The notes under the pieces: generated by a model
The model's database searches: none
The model's input: only the letters and a program-made list of their open reading frames with translations
What the model was told of the DNA's origin: nothing
Source of the DNA: Pirellulales bacterium
Lineage (GTDB): Bacteria; Planctomycetota; Planctomycetia; Pirellulales; Pirellulaceae
Direction of reading: 5' to 3'
Assembly (NCBI GenBank): GCA_022451045.1
Contig: JAKUOW010000011.1
Coordinates: forward strand, 1-52,220
DNA: 52,220 nt
Part shown: one piece after another, positions 38,439 to 48,293 of the stretch
Layout: each line of letters starts with the position of its first letter
Numbering within the stretch: the stretch's first letter is position 1
Position numbers and translations under genes: made by a program

Positions 38439-39710
38439 CTAAGTAATCGTCAGATCTTTGACCCATCCATCAGCGTAGTCCCGTTGCCAGTATTTCATGG
38501 CGGCATCATCACCAACGATATGACCATTCTTTGGATTGATACTTAACGTGCGACCGGTACGCTGAGCGATATTGCCGAGATGGCAAAGCATCGTGCTGGT
38601 ATGCCCGATCTGTATCTCCGCATTTAGAGCCAGTGGCGTATCACTTCGGATAGCATCTAGGAAGTTCTCGATATGCTCGATGTCTCCATTGTTTCCGGTG
38701 CCACTCTTTACTTCTTTATTAGAGCGGTCGTACATCTTCCAATTGCTGTTTCCGTCCACTTTGATGCAGCCGTCGCGACCGTAGAAATCGACAAAGCCAC
38801 TACCGTTGCGATTGCAACTTAAGCCTTGCCATGTAACGAACTTGTCGTCCGCAAATCGATAGGTCACTGTGCTTGTGTCGGGAGTTTGTTGGTCATCATC
38901 GAAGAAGTACCGACCACCGGAGCTTGATACCTGTACCGGAAAGTCTACTCCTAATCCCATTCGTGCGGCATCCAGAGAATGTACGCCGTTATTTCCTAGC
39001 TCACCGTTTCCCCAATGCCAGAACCAGTGCCAGTTGTAGTGGTGATAGTTGTTTACAAATGGTAGTCGAGGTGCAGGACCTTGCCAGTCTTCATAATTGA
39101 TGTGCGGTGGTACTTCAGCCCGTTCTCCAGTGCCAATGCTGCCTCGAGCGCTAAAGTAGTGTGTGCGTGCATGATGAACTTCACCAATGGCACCATCTTT
39201 AATTAATTGGACAGCTTCCTGCATGGAGACGCTGCTACGTCTTTGAGAACCCATTTGAACCGCGCGCTTGTACTTTCGTGCAGCCTTGACCATCATTTCA
39301 CCTTCCCATGGATTATGGGAGCATGGCTTTTCAACGTACACGTGTTTGCCTGCTTTACATGCGAGAATAGTTGCCGGAGCATGCCAATGGTTTGGTGCTG
39401 CACATACGAGTGCGTCCACGGATTTATCGTCAAGGATTTGTCGGAAGTCTGTAATTGCCTCGGGAGTTTTATCAACAGCGCCCTGTACGAGCTTTGCTGC
39501 GGATTCAGCTCGTTCACTGTCAACATCGCACACGTACTTGATTTCGACATTTGGACGTTCGGCAAAGCGAACAGCAAGGGATCGGCCGCGACTTAAACCC
39601 ATGACCCCAATAACGATTTTTTCGCTTGGGGAATCCTGAGCAATTGCATTGGATGTTGTTGCAACTGCAGTTGTTGCTGCGGTTGTTTTAAGAAAGTCAC
39701 GGCGTTCCAT
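38439..39710 (-). CDS. Gfo/Idh/MocA family oxidoreductase, Tat signal
   Basis: MERRDFLKTTAATTAV; VIGVMGLSRGRSLAVRF; VDALVCAAPNHWHAPATILACKAGKHVYVEKPCSHNPWEGE. Confidence 0.93.
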   Translation of the reverse strand: MERRDFLKTTAATTAVATTSNAIAQDSPSEKIVIGVMGLSRGRSLAVRFAERPNVEIKYVCDVDSERAESAAKLVQGAVDKTPEAITDFRQILDDKSVDALVCAAPNHWHAPATILACKAGKHVYVEKPCSHNPWEGEMMVKAARKYKRAVQMGSQRRSSVSMQEAVQLIKDGAIGEVHHARTHYFSARGSIGTGERAEVPPHINYEDWQGPAPRLPFVNNYHHYNWHWFWHWGNGELGNNGVHSLDAARMGLGVDFPVQVSSSGGRYFFDDDQQTPDTSTVTYRFADDKFVTWQGLSCNRNGSGFVDFYGRDGCIKVDGNSNWKMYDRSNKEVKSGTGNNGDIEHIENFLDAIRSDTPLALNAEIQIGHTSTMLCHLGNIAQRTGRTLSINPKNGHIVGDDAAMKYWQRDYADGWVKDLTIT

Positions 39711-39752
39711 GATTCCACTCCATGTAGAGAAATGTTTGATCGTGGTGTTATT

Positions 39753-41144
39753 TTACTTTATCCCGAGAGCCTTCTTAAGCGCTGCAGGTAGTTGATCGGT
39801 TGCTTTTTCTGATACCCAGGACCAGCTGTGCCCATTGAAACCGTCTGCATAATCACGTTTCATTGGAATGTAACCAGGCCAGGACTCGCCGAATCCGATA
39901 CTGAATACAAAGTTATCAGGTAATAACTGTTGTGCCATTAATTGATAGCCAACGAACGTCTCGCCCGGGAAGAGGACAACCTTTCCGTGGCCAAAATCAA
40001 TACACGCCATATCGATAGGGTGCTTTTGCTCTACACGATTGAGGCTGCTGAGTGACATCGCTGCCGCGATGCGTTTGATTATGTCGAGGTCTTTGTTTTC
40101 GAGTTGCTCCGTGAGGATGGCACGCTTGTATTCCGGCTTCTGGTTGTATTCGAGATGAAACGGAATACTCCGGAAATCAATTTGTGTAAGTGGCTGGGGC
40201 TTGATGGAGTCAAACGACTTTTTCATGCCGGTATAGAGGCGATCCGCGAGTATCTGGCGGTTATCTGGTGAGCCGTCGTTGTATTTTCCCGCAGTGACAT
40301 CGCCACTGCACCCGGATAGATAAATGTGTTCTACGTCACGCTGTTCTCGCCGAATTCGTTCACGGGCGATGCCAACAAAGTCCCATGTTACGCCGCCACG
40401 TCCGTAATAGCTCATGGGATGGGTAGCATAACTGTGAATCGCGAGAACGGGTTTGTTGCCATTGTAAAAAGCTATGGTCCGAACAAATGGATCGATATCG
40501 CCATCCGGCGCGGCGGCGTAGTGTTTATTTCCACCACCGGAGCTTCCGCGGTTATGAGTGATACGGCCGTCGGCTTCCCGGACGCGTCGGCTCGAAGCGA
40601 CCTTCTCTACTTTGGCCATGCCGTAGCCAATATGGCTAATGGGCTGGGAGTGATCCATTGAATCTCTGACGGCCTGTGACACGCGATCGATTGTATCGTC
40701 AAGAAAGGCGGTATTGTGAAGTTCATTTGACAGTCCGACACTGTCCAGGAGTAGTTGTGCTTCTCGGTCAACGACGGGGGCGTCGTGTTGGTGAAGAGCT
40801 GTGACGATCACCCGTTGTCGCTCAGTGCCCGCGGCTTTCGCAAATGCATCACGAAGCGCATCGTATGCCCCGTTACGAATTTCGCACCAATCAAAAGCTG
40901 CTAGGACGATTGGTTTGTCACTGCTGTGTAATACGAATCCATAGACTCTTAACGGATCAACAATCTTCTGCGACTTTGTGCGCAGCAACCCCATACATCG
41001 ATGCCCAAGTGGAATCGTCACATCAGCTGAAAACGTACTGAGTCTATATTGCTCCGCGTGCATCGTCCGAGCAAACGCCCCAATCATGGACACCCACATT
41101 ATGGCGATGCAATAAAGACTTGTTTTATAGGGTTTTGAGTTCAC
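39753..41144 (-). CDS. Neutral/alkaline non-lysosomal ceramidase-like secreted hydrolase
   Basis: TFSADVTIPLGHRCMG, VIVTALHQHDAPVVD, IHSYATHPMSYYG, IYLSGCSGDVTAGKYND. GTG at 41144 after AGGAG preferred over TTG 41162. Confidence 0.75.
   Translation of the reverse strand: MNSKPYKTSLYCIAIMWVSMIGAFARTMHAEQYRLSTFSADVTIPLGHRCMGLLRTKSQKIVDPLRVYGFVLHSSDKPIVLAAFDWCEIRNGAYDALRDAFAKAAGTERQRVIVTALHQHDAPVVDREAQLLLDSVGLSNELHNTAFLDDTIDRVSQAVRDSMDHSQPISHIGYGMAKVEKVASSRRVREADGRITHNRGSSGGGNKHYAAAPDGDIDPFVRTIAFYNGNKPVLAIHSYATHPMSYYGRGGVTWDFVGIARERIRREQRDVEHIYLSGCSGDVTAGKYNDGSPDNRQILADRLYTGMKKSFDSIKPQPLTQIDFRSIPFHLEYNQKPEYKRAILTEQLENKDLDIIKRIAAAMSLSSLNRVEQKHPIDMACIDFGHGKVVLFPGETFVGYQLMAQQLLPDNFVFSIGFGESWPGYIPMKRDYADGFNGHSWSWVSEKATDQLPAALKKALGIK
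41041..41097 (+). repeat. Partial repeat-family copy inside the 5' coding end of the ceramidase-like gene
   Basis: 17-nt exact match CAATCATGGACACCCAC to the reverse complement of copy B, plus AGTCTAT and GTCCGAG.AAAC shared with copy A. Confidence 0.6.
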
Positions 41145-41161
41145 AACTGCTCCTGAAAACA

Positions 41162-41253
41162 ATAGGCAGTCTATATTCTTAATACTGAAAATTTACGGAC
41201 AAAATTCATGGACAGCCTATGATTTTTTGACACAAACAAAGTGGGCGTCCATG
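41162..41253 (+). repeat. Dispersed intergenic repeat, copy C (internally deleted)
   Basis: ATAGGCAGTCTAT (compare ATAGACAGTCTAT in A) ... CATGGACAGCCTATGATTTTTTG ... AAAGTGGGCGTCCATGA; lacks the central GATGTTCGGGGCAATCGGCATGA of A and B. Confidence 0.75.
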
Positions 41254-41260
41254 ACTGGCA

Positions 41261-42142
41261 TCAATCAACTGGCTCGATTTCGAGTTCGTAAATGTCGGTT
41301 GAGCCGTTCTTCTGTGAGATGAATGCGAGCTTTTTGCCATCTGGCGACCAGGCTGGGAAGTCATCGCGAAAGTTATTTTTTGTCACTTGAGTGACGTTTC
41401 TCGAGGTTAAATCCAATATGAAGATCTCATGATCACCATCACGCACACTCACAAATGCAATTCTCTTTCCATCAGGTGACCATGCGGGGTGGATATCTCT
41501 TAACGGATGATCGGTCAGTTGAGTCAGCTCTGTGCCATCAGTATTTACAGTGAACAGATCGTAATTCCCTTCCTTACTACTGCAAAAGACAATTCTCTTG
41601 CCATCAGGTGAAACGTCCGGCCATCTGTTAATTGCTGACAACTCGGTAACCAACCGTCGGTTTCCCCCGTCCACATTTACTATGGCGATCTGCTGGCCAC
41701 CTTCCCCGGATTCGTTGAAGACGAGCTGTGTTGTGCCAGGAATGAACCTCGGCCGTCGTGCAGTGCTTCTCGCACCAACGGGTCGATACGTGGCTTCTGT
41801 TTGCTCCGTCAGATTTCTTATAACGACGAAGAGCTGGGGTGAGCCAGAGGTTTGACAGTATGCAAGATACTTTCCATCAGACGAAAAAGAAGCATCGTAT
41901 AGATGATCAGTTGTTTCCTCAAACATCTTGCTGGTCTTGCCTGTTGCAAGGTCCTGTTTGATAAGAAAGACGCGCCCCATGTCAGACGATAGCGAATAGT
42001 AGAGATCCTTACCGTCGACGCCGTAGCAAGGGCTTAGTTTCCAACGGCCATCTTTAGTGATTTGCTTGGGCTCTGCCGCATATGAGCTCGCAAGAAACAC
42101 CAGAAGCATGGCGAACGCATTACATAAGCGGTTCAAATGCAT
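41261..42142 (-). CDS. TolB-like PD40/WD40 beta-propeller protein, secreted
   Basis: Start MHLNRLCNAFAMLLVFLASSYAAEP; repeats PDVSPDGKRIVFCSS, PAWSPDGKRIAFVSV, PAWSPDGKKLAFISQ. Confidence 0.88.
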   Translation of the reverse strand: MHLNRLCNAFAMLLVFLASSYAAEPKQITKDGRWKLSPCYGVDGKDLYYSLSSDMGRVFLIKQDLATGKTSKMFEETTDHLYDASFSSDGKYLAYCQTSGSPQLFVVIRNLTEQTEATYRPVGARSTARRPRFIPGTTQLVFNESGEGGQQIAIVNVDGGNRRLVTELSAINRWPDVSPDGKRIVFCSSKEGNYDLFTVNTDGTELTQLTDHPLRDIHPAWSPDGKRIAFVSVRDGDHEIFILDLTSRNVTQVTKNNFRDDFPAWSPDGKKLAFISQKNGSTDIYELEIEPVD

Positions 42143-43487
42143 GGCTGTCCTGTAAGATTCTGAATTCGGCACGTTGCTGGCTGGTGATTCCCATTTTTTC
42201 AAGGATGGTTGTACCAACCATAGCGGGATTGAACGGTTCGGTAATAGGGCTTTCGGCGCGTTTATCACTTGTTCCAATCACATGGCCTCGTGGCACACCC
42301 GCTCCGGCCCATACGGAAAAGTAACATTGATGCCAATGATCTCGGGAGCCGATGCCATTGATTCGTGGTGTTCTGCCAAATTCACCCATGCAAACGACCA
42401 AGGTCGTTTCAAGTAATCCTCTGTCATCCAAATCATTAATCAACGTCGAGAAAACTTGATCGAGTAACGGTCCGTGCAAATCTTCCATCAATCCGAAGTT
42501 ATCCGCATGTGTATCCCATCCATAATCTGAAAAGCCATACAGCACTTCTGCAAATTGACTCCAGTTCACTTGGACATATGGAACACCAGCCTCGACAAGG
42601 CGTCGCCCTAGAAGGCAACTTTGTCCAAAGGAAGATTGGCCGTACGCATTGCGGGTTTGTTTAGATTCACCTTCGAGATTAAATGCTCGGTTGGTCGTCG
42701 ACGACGTTAGTAACTCGAATGCCTGACTGTAGAGATTAGATAGGTCGGTTGAGGAAAGTTCGTCCACTTGCTGTTTAGCAAAATTGAGTTCTTGCTGCAG
42801 CTTTCGTCTGTCACCAAGTCGATTGGGAGTCAGTCCATCGAGCAGGTCAAGCCCGGGCAGGCTTACACCGCCTGCTTGATCACAGTGAATCATAAACGGA
42901 TCAAAGCGGCGCCCCCATTTGTTGCCACCGGCGCCCAGACTTGGTCCTCGTCCGTCACCAATGGCACCTTTCGCCAGAGAGACAAAACTTGGCATACCAC
43001 CAACTCGTTTAGCACGGGAAACGATGGAGCCAAAATTCGGCTGATAACCGAATGGTGTGCCATTCCCAGTCTCACCACCATCGGTTGGCTCGTATCCCGT
43101 CATCATGATGGACATGGCAATTAGGTGGTCAGCGCTATAATTTACATTTGAACGACATACCGTGAACTTATTGCTGATTGCGGCGCACTTGGGCAATAGC
43201 TCAGAGAAATAAACCCCAGGTGTCTTTGTAGAAATGACGTTGAATGGCCCTCGGTATTCCGATGGGGCATCGGGTTTGGGATCAAATAGATCTAGATGGG
43301 AGGGAGCGCCAATTAAGTTAACAAATAACACAGACTTTGCCGGTGCATCGACAGCGGCTTCTAATTGACCCGTCTGTGTGGCGAGCCCGGCAATAGGAAG
43401 AGCGGCACCAATCTTTAGCAGTGATCGCCGAGACAGCGGTGAACTACATGTGCGAATTGGATTATTACCAAGGTTTAAAGTCGTCAT
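42120..43487 (-). CDS. DUF1501 domain-containing protein
   Basis: LSRRSLLKIGAALPIAG; VLFVNLIGAPSHLDLFDPKPDAP; VCMGEFGRTPRINGIGSRDHW. Confidence 0.95.
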   Translation of the reverse strand: MTTLNLGNNPIRTCSSPLSRRSLLKIGAALPIAGLATQTGQLEAAVDAPAKSVLFVNLIGAPSHLDLFDPKPDAPSEYRGPFNVISTKTPGVYFSELLPKCAAISNKFTVCRSNVNYSADHLIAMSIMMTGYEPTDGGETGNGTPFGYQPNFGSIVSRAKRVGGMPSFVSLAKGAIGDGRGPSLGAGGNKWGRRFDPFMIHCDQAGGVSLPGLDLLDGLTPNRLGDRRKLQQELNFAKQQVDELSSTDLSNLYSQAFELLTSSTTNRAFNLEGESKQTRNAYGQSSFGQSCLLGRRLVEAGVPYVQVNWSQFAEVLYGFSDYGWDTHADNFGLMEDLHGPLLDQVFSTLINDLDDRGLLETTLVVCMGEFGRTPRINGIGSRDHWHQCYFSVWAGAGVPRGHVIGTSDKRAESPITEPFNPAMVGTTILEKMGITSQQRAEFRILQDSHAFEPLM

Positions 43488-43493
43488 GGCGAG

Positions 43494-44945
43494 CTATTTG
43501 ATAATATCGTCCACAATTCGTGCATCTGAATTCACGACGAGTTGCTGTTCTTGTCCATTATGCAAATAAACTAAATCTTTATGATCGATACCAAATAACT
43601 TCAAGACAGTGGCCTGGTAGTCATTAGGTTTAATGATATTCTCTGCTGCTCGGTGTCCAACTTCATCGGATTCACCGTACGTGATCCCGGCTTTAACTCC
43701 ACCGCCGGCCAGCCATGTACTAAAGCCTTGGCCATTGTGGTCACGTCCGCCAGTATTGGGATCGCCTTCGACAACAGGGAGTCTTCCGATTTCACCACCC
43801 CAGTGCACGAGCACTTCATCGAGCATGCCACGCTGCTTGAGATCTTTCACAAGGCCAGCAGATGGTTTGTCCGTCTTACGACATGCACTTGGCAGCGAAT
43901 TCTTAAGGTCATTGTGGTTATCCCACGGCTGTCCGCTGTGGAACAGTTGCACGAATCGCACTCCACGCTCTACCAACCGTCGCGCGATCAAACACCGGGT
44001 TCCGTACTCTCTCGTGTCATCATTATCCAAGCCATAAAGCTTGTGAGTTGCTTCCGTTTCTTGAGAAATATCAAGGGCTTCACGTGCAGCATCCTGCATT
44101 CGAGCTGCAAGTTCGTAGCTAGCAATACGCGCTTCGAGATCATGTTCACCCGGGTGACGTTTCGCATGGCGACGATTGAGCTTGTTTAAAAACGCCAAAT
44201 TCGACGACTGAACCTCGCCTTTTAAATGCTGCGGAGCGTCGAGGTTTAGTATGCGAGGCTCTTTCGGTCTCAACACAGTACCTTGGAAGAGAGAGGGCAT
44301 CCACCCGTTGGACCAGTTATGTGTACTATCCACAGGGTGGCCACCAGGATCGGTAAGAACCATGTATGCAGGTAAGTTTTGGGATTCACTGCCAAGGCCA
44401 TATGTAATCCAGCTGCCAAGCGCTGGTCGCCCGGTTACACCAGCGATACCGGCATTCATATAACGAATGGAGACTTCGTGTCCATTGTGTCCCGTATGCA
44501 TAGATCGAATCAGACAAATATCGTCAACGATCGTGCTCAATTCGGGTAGCAATTCAGATAGTTCTGTACCACACTCACCGTGTTGCTTGAATTTAAACGG
44601 TGTACCTTTGAGCACCTTTGTGGCACGCTTAATAAAGCTGTATCCGATTTCGCCTTCATATGTTTTTCCATCAAGTTTGGTCAATTCCGGCTTTGGGTCA
44701 AACAAGTCCATATGAGCAGGACCACCGTGCTGGAATAATGAAATCATCGCCTTAGCAGTTGGCTGAAATACAGGTTGCTTAGGGGTCAGATCATACACGT
44801 CGGGCTGAAGCTTAACCGTTCGAGGTACTCCGAGGAGATTTTCTTCGCTCAGCATGGTTGCAAGAGCTACCATTCCAACGCCCATAGCATTCTCTCGCAG
44901 AAAACTACGCCGCGTAAATTGACTTGCAGATGAATGTTCGTTCAT
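43494..44945 (-). CDS. DUF1501 domain-containing protein (Tat signal)
   Basis: TRRSFLRENAMGVGM; MISLFQHGGPAHMDLFDPKP; VHWGGEIGRLPVVEG; close in motif order to 11880-13319. Confidence 0.95.
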   Translation of the reverse strand: MNEHSSASQFTRRSFLRENAMGVGMVALATMLSEENLLGVPRTVKLQPDVYDLTPKQPVFQPTAKAMISLFQHGGPAHMDLFDPKPELTKLDGKTYEGEIGYSFIKRATKVLKGTPFKFKQHGECGTELSELLPELSTIVDDICLIRSMHTGHNGHEVSIRYMNAGIAGVTGRPALGSWITYGLGSESQNLPAYMVLTDPGGHPVDSTHNWSNGWMPSLFQGTVLRPKEPRILNLDAPQHLKGEVQSSNLAFLNKLNRRHAKRHPGEHDLEARIASYELAARMQDAAREALDISQETEATHKLYGLDNDDTREYGTRCLIARRLVERGVRFVQLFHSGQPWDNHNDLKNSLPSACRKTDKPSAGLVKDLKQRGMLDEVLVHWGGEIGRLPVVEGDPNTGGRDHNGQGFSTWLAGGGVKAGITYGESDEVGHRAAENIIKPNDYQATVLKLFGIDHKDLVYLHNGQEQQLVVNSDARIVDDIIK

Positions 44946-44961
44946 TTCAATACAACTTCTC

Positions 44962-47900
44962 TTATTCGAGATACAAAAACTGATTGGATGTTAGTAAGGC
45001 TTGACAGTAATTCGTCATCGCTTGTTCAAATGGAGATTCGTTTCCTTCACGCAACAGGATCTCAAGTTGAGCGCTAATGAACTCTAACGACAATGTCACA
45101 TCTTCTCTGGTCGGCTTTCTTCCATAGGCGAGCTGCCAACCAAAGGCAACTTGTTCAGCCACCGACGACTTTACTTCAAACTTCTTAAGATCAATTGGCC
45201 CGCGGAAGTCCGCTGATGAGTCCCATTTCTTTACGACGTTTCCATTACCATCTAGCAATTCAAACCAAAAGTGATTTCCGAAGCTATCTGAGGTATGGTC
45301 GGCTTTTTGGTTAACAATTGTGTCGATCGTCTCGCCTGCTTCCACGTCGAAGGTAGCCTCATACATCGTTTGATTTGTAAAAGCCTCTGTCTTTGTCAGC
45401 TCTCCTTGTCGACTGCTATACACCCAAAGTGCTACACCATCTCCGTTATCGCTGCCGTGTGAAAGTCCACCACCAAGTCTGATCTTGCCAGCTACTGGTG
45501 CTGTCCAGCGTCTAATTGGATTGTGCGTATTACTATGAGTGTGCCCTCCGGAGGCATTCAAAAAGGCCCAGCCGATATTTTCGTCGGGCACCTTGTCACC
45601 ACCTTTCCAGGTGTTATCTGCGAAATGCGGAAACTCTGTGAAGTTTACTTGTGCAGATGCGCCATCGATTGACTCGCCTACATGCCCGTATCCATACGAC
45701 CACGGATCAGAATTTGAGAGTGCAGCGTCTGGTATGGTCACTGTAAGGTTTTCAATTGTGGTGGAATCCACTTTGCCATTTGCCTCTAGATTTAGTCTGG
45801 CGGCAAAGGCTTTGGCAAAATTAAGGATAAAGTCACTGTTCATCAGCATCAGTGATTGTGTTGCAACGGTAGACGTCTCTCGTTTTGTACAGTTGATTTC
45901 CATGGCGGGAGCATCAAAAGCTTTTAGGATGCTAATCGGTTGAGTTCGTTTCATCTGCAAGTAAATACTGCGTCGCTGTGTATCACCATTAATGATGACC
46001 TGGCCGGAGGTATCCGTTGCGACCATCGTCGGAGCGCCGAATTGTGTTCCATCGAGTCGGTTGGTGACCTGAAGAATGGAGTCGCGAATAGCCTCTGCAT
46101 CTAGCCGTTGTACGGGGAAATGTGAATATAAGGTGTTTCCGCCATCAAGTTGATCTGCTTCGGCTGTTCGTAACGACTCCTGCTGATAAACGGTGGAAGT
46201 CATGATGATTCGGTGTAAGTGCTTTAGACTCCAACCACTAGCCATGAATTCATCTGCGAGCCAGTCAAGTAAGGCGGGATGTGTCGGCATCGTGCCGAGG
46301 CGACCAAATTCGCCTGGCGTTGATACGATTCCCTTGCCAAAATGATGAAGCCAGAATCGGTTGACTAGGACCCGACCCACCAATGGATGCCTTCCGCTCG
46401 TAAGTCGTCGTGCGTATGCCAGACGGCGCCCGGAACTCGACAAGCTGCCATCGTTATCTGCGATTTCAAATGGACTCTCTGCCGGTGATGCAACGGTAAT
46501 GCCGCCAGGTTTTACCTCATCTTGAGGTTGTCGGTAATCACCACGATAGTACAAAAACGTAGGGTCAAATTCGCCCGCGGATTCGGTCAGTGCTCTCAGG
46601 TATTCGTGTGGCGGTTTAGTTGCACGAAGCTTAGCAATCTCAGCATCCATTGCCTTCAGCTTGTCGGCATAACCTTGGTTGTATTGATAGAGCACTCCGG
46701 TGCTCAGGTTTCGGATATTTGGATTTGTTGCCAGTAGCTCATTATGTTCCTCAGTTCGTTTGTCACCAGCGGTCTTATAGGCTTCCTCTAACTTGCCACG
46801 TATTGCTTCATCGACCTTTTCGAGCTCCTTTTGAAGCACGTCTGCCATAAACTCAGCTTGTTTTTCATTACGTGCAGTGACTTGCGTTTGTGCTTGTGCT
46901 TCAATCTCATTTGCTTTGGCGTGATCTTCATCTGTGTATAGCGATATGGCCCTGCTGTTGGGTTGCTTCCATTTTTTGGGATTGAGCGCGGGTTCGAATA
47001 TGGCACGAAGACGATAGTAATCTTTCTGTGAAATGGGGTCGTATCGATGGTCATGACACTGGGCACAGCCAACGGAAAGCCCAAGCAACGAAGTGGACAC
47101 GATCTTAACGGTGTCAATCATCACCTGCTCTCTTGCGACAGCATCGTTTTGAGCACTTGTTCCATCTGCCGCCATGCGGAGGAATCCGGTTGCAGTAAGC
47201 TTTTCGATTTCCTGAACAGTCATATTCTTATATGGAGGATTCACCAGTTCATCACCAGCGAGCTGCCATGTAATAAACTGATCAAATGGCATGTCGCGCC
47301 CGATAGATTGAATTACCCAATCACGATATTTGTATGCCCAAGCTCGAGACGAGTCGTTGTTTGTGTAACCTTCGGAGTCAGCGTAGCCGGCAACATCGAG
47401 CCAGTGCCTTCCCCATCGCTCGCCGTAAAGCGGTGAATCCAACAACCGGTTTATCAATCCAGCCCATGCATCATCTGACGTGTCATCAAGAAAGGCTTGT
47501 ACTTCTTCAGGCGTTGGTGGCACGCCGAGCAGATCCAGACTGGCTCTACGGATCAGTGTTTCTTTATCAGTATCAGAGGCAAAAGTCAGCCCGGCAGGCT
47601 CCATCTTCGCAAGCAAAAATGCGTCGATTGGCGTACGGATTCTGGTCGCGTCTTTCACGGATGGAACAGCTGGACGAATCAACGGTTTAAATGCCCAATA
47701 ACTTCGCTCTTCATCAGAGACACCCAATCCGGGTCCGATACTTGAAGGTTCTGGGCGAACTGTTTGAGCTCCTTGCTTGATCCACTGCACAAGCGTCTCG
47801 ATTTGATGATCCGGTACACGGTGATTACCTGGTGGCATTTCTCCAGTTCTTACCCGCTCGACTAAGTAGCTGGCATCAGCGTCACCGGTGACAATTGCTG

Positions 47901-48126
47901 GGCCAGATTCACCACCGGCGAGCATAAACCGAACCAACCTTAGATCCAGCTTGCCTTTTACCTCTTTTTCGGCACCGTGGCAGTCGAAACAGTGGGCACG
48001 AAAAATGGGTCTTATGTCGCGCTCAAAAGTTAGTTTGTCACCTTCTGCCAAAACGGACGACGAAGATGTCACTACTGCCAAAACAGCAAATACAAATACC
48101 AGAAACGGACCAAATCGATAATTCAT
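44962..48126 (-). CDS. PSCyt1/DUF1549/DUF1553 protein with an inserted beta-sandwich-like domain
   Basis: FERDIRPIFRAHCFDCHGAEKE; YGERWGRHWLDVAGYADSEG; VGCAQCHDHRYDPISQKDYYRLRAIFEPALNP; extra about 190 aa before EQVAFGWQLAYGRKPTREDV. Confidence 0.95.
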   Translation of the reverse strand: MNYRFGPFLVFVFAVLAVVTSSSSVLAEGDKLTFERDIRPIFRAHCFDCHGAEKEVKGKLDLRLVRFMLAGGESGPAIVTGDADASYLVERVRTGEMPPGNHRVPDHQIETLVQWIKQGAQTVRPEPSSIGPGLGVSDEERSYWAFKPLIRPAVPSVKDATRIRTPIDAFLLAKMEPAGLTFASDTDKETLIRRASLDLLGVPPTPEEVQAFLDDTSDDAWAGLINRLLDSPLYGERWGRHWLDVAGYADSEGYTNNDSSRAWAYKYRDWVIQSIGRDMPFDQFITWQLAGDELVNPPYKNMTVQEIEKLTATGFLRMAADGTSAQNDAVAREQVMIDTVKIVSTSLLGLSVGCAQCHDHRYDPISQKDYYRLRAIFEPALNPKKWKQPNSRAISLYTDEDHAKANEIEAQAQTQVTARNEKQAEFMADVLQKELEKVDEAIRGKLEEAYKTAGDKRTEEHNELLATNPNIRNLSTGVLYQYNQGYADKLKAMDAEIAKLRATKPPHEYLRALTESAGEFDPTFLYYRGDYRQPQDEVKPGGITVASPAESPFEIADNDGSLSSSGRRLAYARRLTSGRHPLVGRVLVNRFWLHHFGKGIVSTPGEFGRLGTMPTHPALLDWLADEFMASGWSLKHLHRIIMTSTVYQQESLRTAEADQLDGGNTLYSHFPVQRLDAEAIRDSILQVTNRLDGTQFGAPTMVATDTSGQVIINGDTQRRSIYLQMKRTQPISILKAFDAPAMEINCTKRETSTVATQSLMLMNSDFILNFAKAFAARLNLEANGKVDSTTIENLTVTIPDAALSNSDPWSYGYGHVGESIDGASAQVNFTEFPHFADNTWKGGDKVPDENIGWAFLNASGGHTHSNTHNPIRRWTAPVAGKIRLGGGLSHGSDNGDGVALWVYSSRQGELTKTEAFTNQTMYEATFDVEAGETIDTIVNQKADHTSDSFGNHFWFELLDGNGNVVKKWDSSADFRGPIDLKKFEVKSSVAEQVAFGWQLAYGRKPTREDVTLSLEFISAQLEILLREGNESPFEQAMTNYCQALLTSNQFLYLE

Positions 48127-48293
48127 AGGAATTGGTTTCTCAAGCGGCGGGATTACTTGAAACGGTGGGAGAATCTTAGTTGATTACCTAGTTCATTATA
48201 ACAGGGATAGGCTGTCTGTTTCATAGCAGCTTTGCGTAGTAACAATCTAAGAAAGCTACGATTTACCTAGAATTGAAGCCTCAGATAGCCGGA

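Noticed and set aside
43653-44189. 178-aa plus-strand ORF antisense to DUF1501
   Set aside because: Opposite-strand shadow of a confidently assigned CDS; no start context or family signature.
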